Notes under the pieces: model-generated
Told to the model about the DNA's origin: nothing
What the model saw: the letters and a program-made list of their open reading frames with translations, nothing else
Databases searched by the model: none
Shown here: positions 59,051 through 64,000 of the stretch, piece after piece
Position numbering within the stretch: the stretch's first letter is position 1
Layout of the letters: every line of letters starts with the position of its first letter
Assembly: GCF_002775205.1 (NCBI RefSeq)
Contig: NC_036448.1
Coordinates: 4,614,572-4,678,571, forward strand
Direction of reading: 5' to 3'
Source of the DNA: Xiphophorus maculatus
Taxonomy: Eukaryota > Chordata > Actinopteri > Cyprinodontiformes > Poeciliidae
Length of the DNA stretch: 64,000 bases
Program-made: the position numbers and the translations under genes

Positions 59051-59329
59051 CTGTGAGGCAAAACAAGGAGAAGACAGCGTTCTGATGGAAAGAGTTACAG
59101 GAGAGGCAGGCACGATGTAATCAACTTGCAGGTCGACTTTTTGAAAAATAACTCCAACCCGCTTATATGAGAAAAAAAAAAAAGTCTTTCATCTTGACTT
59201 TTGTACCGTCTTGTCCTTTTGTAATGCTTATCAGACGCTCTCCAAAGTAGAGACGGCCTCAAAGAGACCACTACCGCACACAAGGGGAGCTGGTTAATTG
59301 AAAACCAGTCCCATCTGTTAGGATATGAA

Positions 59330-59330
<1 letters not shown>

Positions 59331-59390
<60 letters not shown>
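59331..59390. repeat. (GT)n microsatellite
   Basis: About 30 uninterrupted GT units. Confidence 0.9.
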
Positions 59391-59391
<1 letters not shown>

Positions 59392-59656
59392 AGGGGCTTT
59401 AATGCTGCGAACTGAGAATCGAACAAGCCCCAAGAGGATCTGTCACAGAAGTAAAGGGGGGCAGCTAAATTAAACAGGTACTCCGTTTGATTTGCGACAC
59501 AGTAATCCTAAAAATTACAAAAGATGAAATATGGGATACATCACCAATGTCCCGCTTTATTTTTAAGGTAGAACACTTGACCCCATTGTTCTGTTTCTAT
59601 CCTAGACAAAGAAATTAGTTGAGTTTTGCTGAACAAAGTGTTTCCTTCTACAGAGT

Positions 59657-60010
59657 GTAAAGGGGCAGTGTTATGTATGTTATAGGCACATATGTTGATA
59701 TTTTGTAGTATAATCAAGTAACTATGTTACCTTCAGTTGTTCTAGCAATGCTATTTATATCAAATATGAGTTAAAAGAAATTTCCCTCAGTAATTTAATG
59801 CCTTGAAATTGGGTCTCTGTCTCTTTAAGAAAGTCTTGCTCTTACTGAAACTCAGAATTCAGGAAGTCATCACAACATGGCTCCTCTATTAACCCTTTAA
59901 CAACATTTTTACCAGCTTCATTCTGAGAAGTAGCTCCTATGAGCTCAGCAGATGCACAGTCCCACCAGGTGTTTGCTGGTTGGTGCTGGCTAGTCTGAAG
60001 GAGCTGAAAG
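59657..60010. repeat. Dispersed repeat family A, copy 4
   Basis: Best-preserved copy: aaaggggcagtgttatgtat, gttaccttcagttg, gggtctctgtctctttaaga, aggaagtcatcacaacatgg, ccctttaacaacatttttac, ccaccaggtgtttgctgg, ctggctagtctgaaggagct. Confidence 0.8.
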
Positions 60011-60329
60011 ATGGAGGAAAGCTGCTCTGTGAGGCGGAAGCTTGGAAACTGCATCTCGGAGGCAGAGCTAGGTTTCTTCCAGTTAAACGGTAGTCTTTCC
60101 TCTCCACCATCGACACATGCTCATCCAGGAATGAATACTACAAGTTAACAACTTGATGCACTCCGGATGGAAACAATTTAGCCAATTTGGAAAATAAACT
60201 GAGCTTGATTTGTCTTATTTAGGACCAAAGCATATCATTAGCTACATTTCCCTTTACTAAAATTATGAACATTTGATAAAACTATTTGCTGAATGGAAAC
60301 ACACAATTAAGGCTATCGCTAGTGGGTTT

Positions 60330-61380
60330 ATCCCTCGCGCGCAGCACTGAAAAAAAGCTTAGTCCACGCCCACCTACTGGGTAGCCCCTCCCTGGTTTGT
60401 ATAAATAACAGTCAGACCGGACAAACGGCTCCCTCTTTTTCTTCAGTGTAAGATAGCACTGTCTTAAGAGCGAAGATGTTTTCTAGCGGTACCGTCCGTT
60501 TGTACCCATCTTGTCAGACGGGGTACATCATGTCCTTTGACAGGCACCGGATCTGCGAGGGATGCCTGAGCCCCCAGCATGCCGACCTCGCCCTGACGCC
60601 TCAGCCCTCTTGCTACTCCTGTGCTCTGAAGGAGAGGAGGCAGAGGCTAGCCTTTTTCAAGGATGGCCCTTGGCGGGGCGAAGGGCCCACCGAGTCCGGT
60701 CACTGCTCATGGGGAGATGCTAGCTATGCAGAGCGGGAATCGGATGATTCCGCCAACAGAGAGGACGACAGCAAGAGGAGCAACGGTTCAGATGTTGCTT
60801 ACCAGCTGGGAAGCACCACGGTGGAAGAGAGGTGGTTGAGCGGATGCTCAGTCAACCCCGGGCTCCGTATGTCCGACTCAACCCCCCTCTCAGCTGTGGG
60901 CTCGCTCCTCCTTGAGCTACCTAGCTTGATTAAGGAGGTGGCTAGTGCTAAGGGGCTTACCCTAACCCTCCCCTGCCACATTTGAATGAACTGGCGGGAC
61001 GGTTTGGCTTCTCCCCGAGTCGCCATCCGGACCCCATCAGGCCTCAGTTTCCCGCCGTAATGGCTTACATAACTGAGGCCACGGCTGAGCCCATGAAGCT
61101 GAGGGCACCAGTCTCCACTTATGCGCCTATCACCAGGGTGGAGGGGTTCACGGAGCGGAGCTTTCCCTCTGTTCCCCACTGGATCCAGGCCTCGCTGACG
61201 TGTTTGGGGCCAGGACGTCAGGATTAGTCCAGCGGCCTGTGCCCCCTTCTAAACACAATCAGCTGATCACCAGGTTCTCTGACCGGGCCCACCAGTGTGC
61301 CTATCAGATTACGGATTAGGGACTCGTCTCTGTGCCTATACTCATAGAATCTGGGGTTACAATATGTAACCAACGTTGTT
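60330..61380 (+). mobile_element. DIRS/Ngaro-like retroelement fragment with gag-like frame
   Basis: A plus-strand frame from 60476 to 60985 (169 codons) starts with a zinc-finger-like CQTGYIMSFDRHRICEGCLS, then PQHADLAL and CYSCALKERRQRLAFF, the Cys-Cys-His-Cys-Cys-Leu-xxx-His-Ala layout typical of fish DIRS/Ngaro gag. A second frame at 60982-61227 (NELAGRFGF, ITEATAEPMKLRAP) overlaps its end. Upstream is a short leader with gtataaataac; downstream is gaatctggggttacaatatg, the kind of end seen in these elements. Reverse transcriptase and tyrosine recombinase are absent, so it is an internally deleted or non-autonomous copy. Confidence 0.6.
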
Positions 61381-62940
61381 TTGACTGTGTCAAAATTTGT
61401 GTATTTAACAAAAATGCAATGGAAACACTTTATTCACATCACCGTGTTGACAAAAAACTAATGTTAGTACTGGTGGAACAACAGGAAGTGGTAGGAAGTT
61501 CATGGCGCAGCATGTTTTTTTAATGATTTATCGTGTGAACAAACTTATTTACATGTGATTTTAATTGTGTTTCATATTTAATGGAAACACAGCAATTGCA
61601 AAATTGAGGTGTTTTTTAACATTAGTGGAATATAGACAAAGTTTTGCACATGTTTGTAATGACTTTGAGTCTACATGATTGAATTGATTTTTTTTTCTGT
61701 AAAGTGCTTTCAGACAATATTTGTTGCGGCTATTGACAAAAACGCAACTGAATTCAGCAAAGCAGTTGATGGAACAAAAACTGCTCATGAGGAAAATGCT
61801 AAATGAAAATGCGAGTGAAGCATTAAGTTGCTTCACATCATCTTGAATTTATAAAATATTCTTGCATGCACGTGATTTATCCACGTCTTCAACACACTTG
61901 TGATGGCTTTTTTTAATCCTTAAATGAGTGACCCTAACAAAGTGAAAAACGTTGACGCACTGGATTGTTTTTCACAGAGCAAAAGCGCAACTGCACAACG
62001 AACAGCTGGAGAGGGTTGATAAAAGAAAAGTGGACTAAGCAGCAAGAGAAGCTGCCTCCTCAGTCATAGAGTATTTAACTCCATCAGAAGTGTGACCACC
62101 TAATCTACAGTTACACATTTGTCAATAACTAGTGAGCTTCTTATCGGCTCTTGAAAGCTAAACTTTAGTGAGTGTGTGTGTGTGTGCCTGTGTGGGCGTG
62201 TGTTTCTGAGTTAGTCGACGACTTAGCCAAACCGAAACTCAGCATCAGCTTACTCCCCAGAATAATAGTGAATGGTGTCAATATGAAGCTGCATTAGAGA
62301 AAAGAATTACACAGTAAACAGAATAAACACTCAGTAAATTGGTTATCTACAATTCACATTCATAAGGTTTACAGAAAAAAACACTAGAACCATGTCATTT
62401 ATTTATTTTTCCTTAATGTCCCAATTGTTCTGTGTTTCTACTATATTTTTATATTTATTGAGATATACTTATGTATTATTAATTTATTATTATTTGACTT
62501 CTCTTTGAGAGTTGCTATCTTTAAAATGTCGTGCTTTCTTCATGTACAATAAAATAAATTCTAATTCTGATTCATTTGCAAAACGACTTCACACACACTG
62601 TAACTACTATTTTCTAAAAATATATTTAGTTTTTCACAGCTTCACATATATCATAAGACTGTGGTAACATGCTTATTTAAGGGTGCAAAACTTTTTTCAG
62701 AAATTCTATGAAGATTTTCCAGATAATATTTGATGTTCATCAACACAGGAAAAGTTGGATTTCAAGTCTGTGCTGTTAATATCTTCATGCAGGTAAATTA
62801 ATTTGATGGTTACCAAGATACTTTGCTCTGTGCTTATTAAATGAAAAGGTCTTTGATTAAAATTTTGGGCTTGCATGCCTTTCTGTGGTATGTTTCCACA
62901 TTCTCACTAATTTATTTGATAAAAACCTACATGGTCATTT
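61381..62940. other. Unrecognised AT-rich sequence
   Basis: A short GT run at about 62176-62205. No exon, no terminal repeats and no LDLa-type cysteine pattern noticed. Confidence 0.4.
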
Positions 62941-62949
62941 AAATCATGA

Positions 62950-63545
62950 TTCTAATTTGATAACTCAGGTCTCCAAACACAGAGAAGCAGCATTCAGCTT
63001 CTATGCACCACAAATCTGGAACAAACGTCCAGAAAACTGCCAACTTATTTGATATGCATCAATGATTTTGATGATGTCACTGTCAGGATCTGTGTTTTTC
63101 CGTGTTTAGTTAGAGTTTTTTGTGTCCTTGAGTCTCTTCGTTGTCCTGTCCTCCCCTTGATTGTTCCCAGGTGTGTCTCGTTCTGTGATTACCCTCCCGT
63201 GTATTTAACTCCACCTGTGTTCCTTGTTCCTCGTCGGGTCCTCGTCAATGTTTCGTCAATGTCTAGTCTGTTCGTCGTCGGTGTGTCTCTGTGCGAGCTG
63301 CCGTGTCACTGGACTTATTTATTATTAAATCAACATTTTCATCTAACCTGGGTCCTCTGCCTCACCACCAACACCACCCGCACTTCATGACAGTCACTGG
63401 GCGAACTGTAATGTGTCTGTAACTGGTTTCTCAATTTGTGACTGTATTGTCTTTTTAAGACTTTTTATTTTTGTGTTTTTATGATGTAAAGCACTTTGAA
63501 CTTATTTGTTGCTGAAATGTGCCATTAGATAAACTTGATTGGTTG
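62950..63545 (+). mobile_element. L2-like LINE 3' remnant interrupted by a solo LTR
   Basis: Left part (62950-63040) translates to SKHREAAFSFYAPQIWN-like sequence, the end of a LINE ORF2; the right part (63398-63545) is a LINE-like 3' UTR with gtaaagcactttgaac and a (TTGATTGG)-type tail. The two are split by the LTR at 63081-63392. Confidence 0.6.
63081..63392 (+). mobile_element. Solo Ty3/Gypsy-like LTR with GTCAC target duplication
   Basis: 312 bases from TGTCAGGATC to CTTCATGACA, with TG...CA ends and the 5-bp duplication GTCAC at 63076-63080 and 63393-63397. Contains a TATA-like gtatttaac. No internal region remains, so it is a product of LTR-LTR recombination. The decayed element at 900-1605 has related LTR sequence in reverse orientation. 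Confidence 0.85.
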
Positions 63546-63779
63546 ATTGGTTATTCAGACGACTGCTTATGTTTCCCTGATCATACTTTAGACACCCTGT
63601 TTTTATTTTCCATTTATGAAAACACAATACCGGCCACACTGGTATTGCATTTTAGCAATAGCACCAACTAAAAAGGTAGACGTGCCATTGTGGGAAACGT
63701 AGATGGTCTCAGGTCAGATAGGAACTAAAACACATAGAATGAGTGTTGAGACGAGACAGCTTACTGGATTTCTGCCATG

Positions 63780-63960
63780 GACGCGCCTGCAACTTCAACA
63801 CACTTGAGCGAAATAATGAGGTTATTAGCAGGACTCTGGAGAACTTGACTGCACTTAGAAGGTGATTCAGCTATTTGATTCAAGTGTGTTGGATCAGGGA
63901 GACATCCAAGAGATGCGGGACACCGGCCCTCTAGGACCAGGATTGCCCACCTCGGCCTTA
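63780..63960. mobile_element. hAT-type MITE fragment, repeat C copy 2
   Basis: Shares cttcaacaca, gcaggactctggagaacttg and ggtgattcagctatt with 42459-42625 and adds the right part (gggacaccggccctctagga). Confidence 0.65.
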
Positions 63961-64000
63961 AAGCCTCAGTCACCATCCAGACACCGTGGATTATTTAAGA

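Larger units (their letters stand above)
59051..60330. other. lrp8 upstream intron with microsatellite and repeat A
   Basis: (GT)n at 59331-59390 (about 30 units) and repeat family A copy 4 at 59657-60010. No LDLa exon (cysteine-rich with SDE motif) recognised on the minus strand. Confidence 0.55.

Noticed and set aside
60799..61179. Minus-strand 126-codon frame
   Set aside because: Antisense of the DIRS/Ngaro-like fragment.
59100..64000. Search for lrp8 LDLa exons
   Set aside because: No minus-strand exon with the six-cysteine LDLa pattern and SDE motif recognised; they are assumed to lie beyond the window.

Overview
The window looks like nuclear DNA of a ray-finned (teleost) fish. It has intron-rich vertebrate genes with GT-AG introns, polyadenylation signals, long microsatellites, and repeats of types abundant in teleosts (Tc1-like and hAT MITEs, an L2-type LINE, a Gypsy LTR, a DIRS/Ngaro-like gag fragment). 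The species cannot be named from the sequence. No bacterial or viral operon, CRISPR array, rRNA or tRNA gene was recognised.

Four vertebrate genes account for nearly all supported coding sequence. (1) A first coding exon of a phosphoglucomutase gene (pgm1, alternative-first-exon type; pgm5 is the other option), minus strand, 2929-3186. (2) A complete seven-exon angptl3, minus strand, 4405-8774, encoding about 471 residues, with a TATA box and an HNF1-like site just upstream. (3) A complete kank4, plus strand, 12627-26916, with a KN motif, coiled coils and ankyrin repeats, about 851 residues. (4) The 3' two thirds of lrp8 (ApoER2), minus strand, 59050 down to 32535: two EGF modules, the YWTD propeller, a third EGF, the O-glycosylated stalk, the membrane segment and a cytoplasmic tail with an NPxY motif. 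The LDLa repeats and signal peptide of lrp8 are not seen and should lie beyond the right edge. Exon boundaries were derived by hand from splice sites; reading phase is consistent across all junctions of angptl3, kank4 and the visible part of lrp8.

Layout: 1-2900 holds a short unassigned open frame at the edge, GC-rich tandem repeats, a decayed minus-strand Gypsy element and a hAT MITE. 2.9-8.9 kb holds the phosphoglucomutase exon and angptl3 in tandem. 8.9-12.4 kb is intergenic. 12.4-27.5 kb is kank4, with a 7.3-kb first intron. 27.5-32.5 kb is the tail-to-tail spacer and presumed lrp8 3' UTR. 32.5-59 kb is lrp8, whose introns carry most of the transposon load. 59-64 kb is lrp8 intron or upstream sequence with a DIRS/Ngaro-like fragment and a solo LTR nested in an L2 remnant.

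The genes are not an operon. Angptl3 is a secreted liver inhibitor of lipoprotein lipase, Lrp8 is a lipoprotein/reelin receptor, Kank4 is a talin-binding cortical scaffold, and phosphoglucomutase is glycolytic/glycogenic. Their co-location fits the conserved vertebrate block that in human lies on 1p31-1p32. I found no convincing new biological system; the most interesting points are regulatory, evolutionary, or concern nested repeats.
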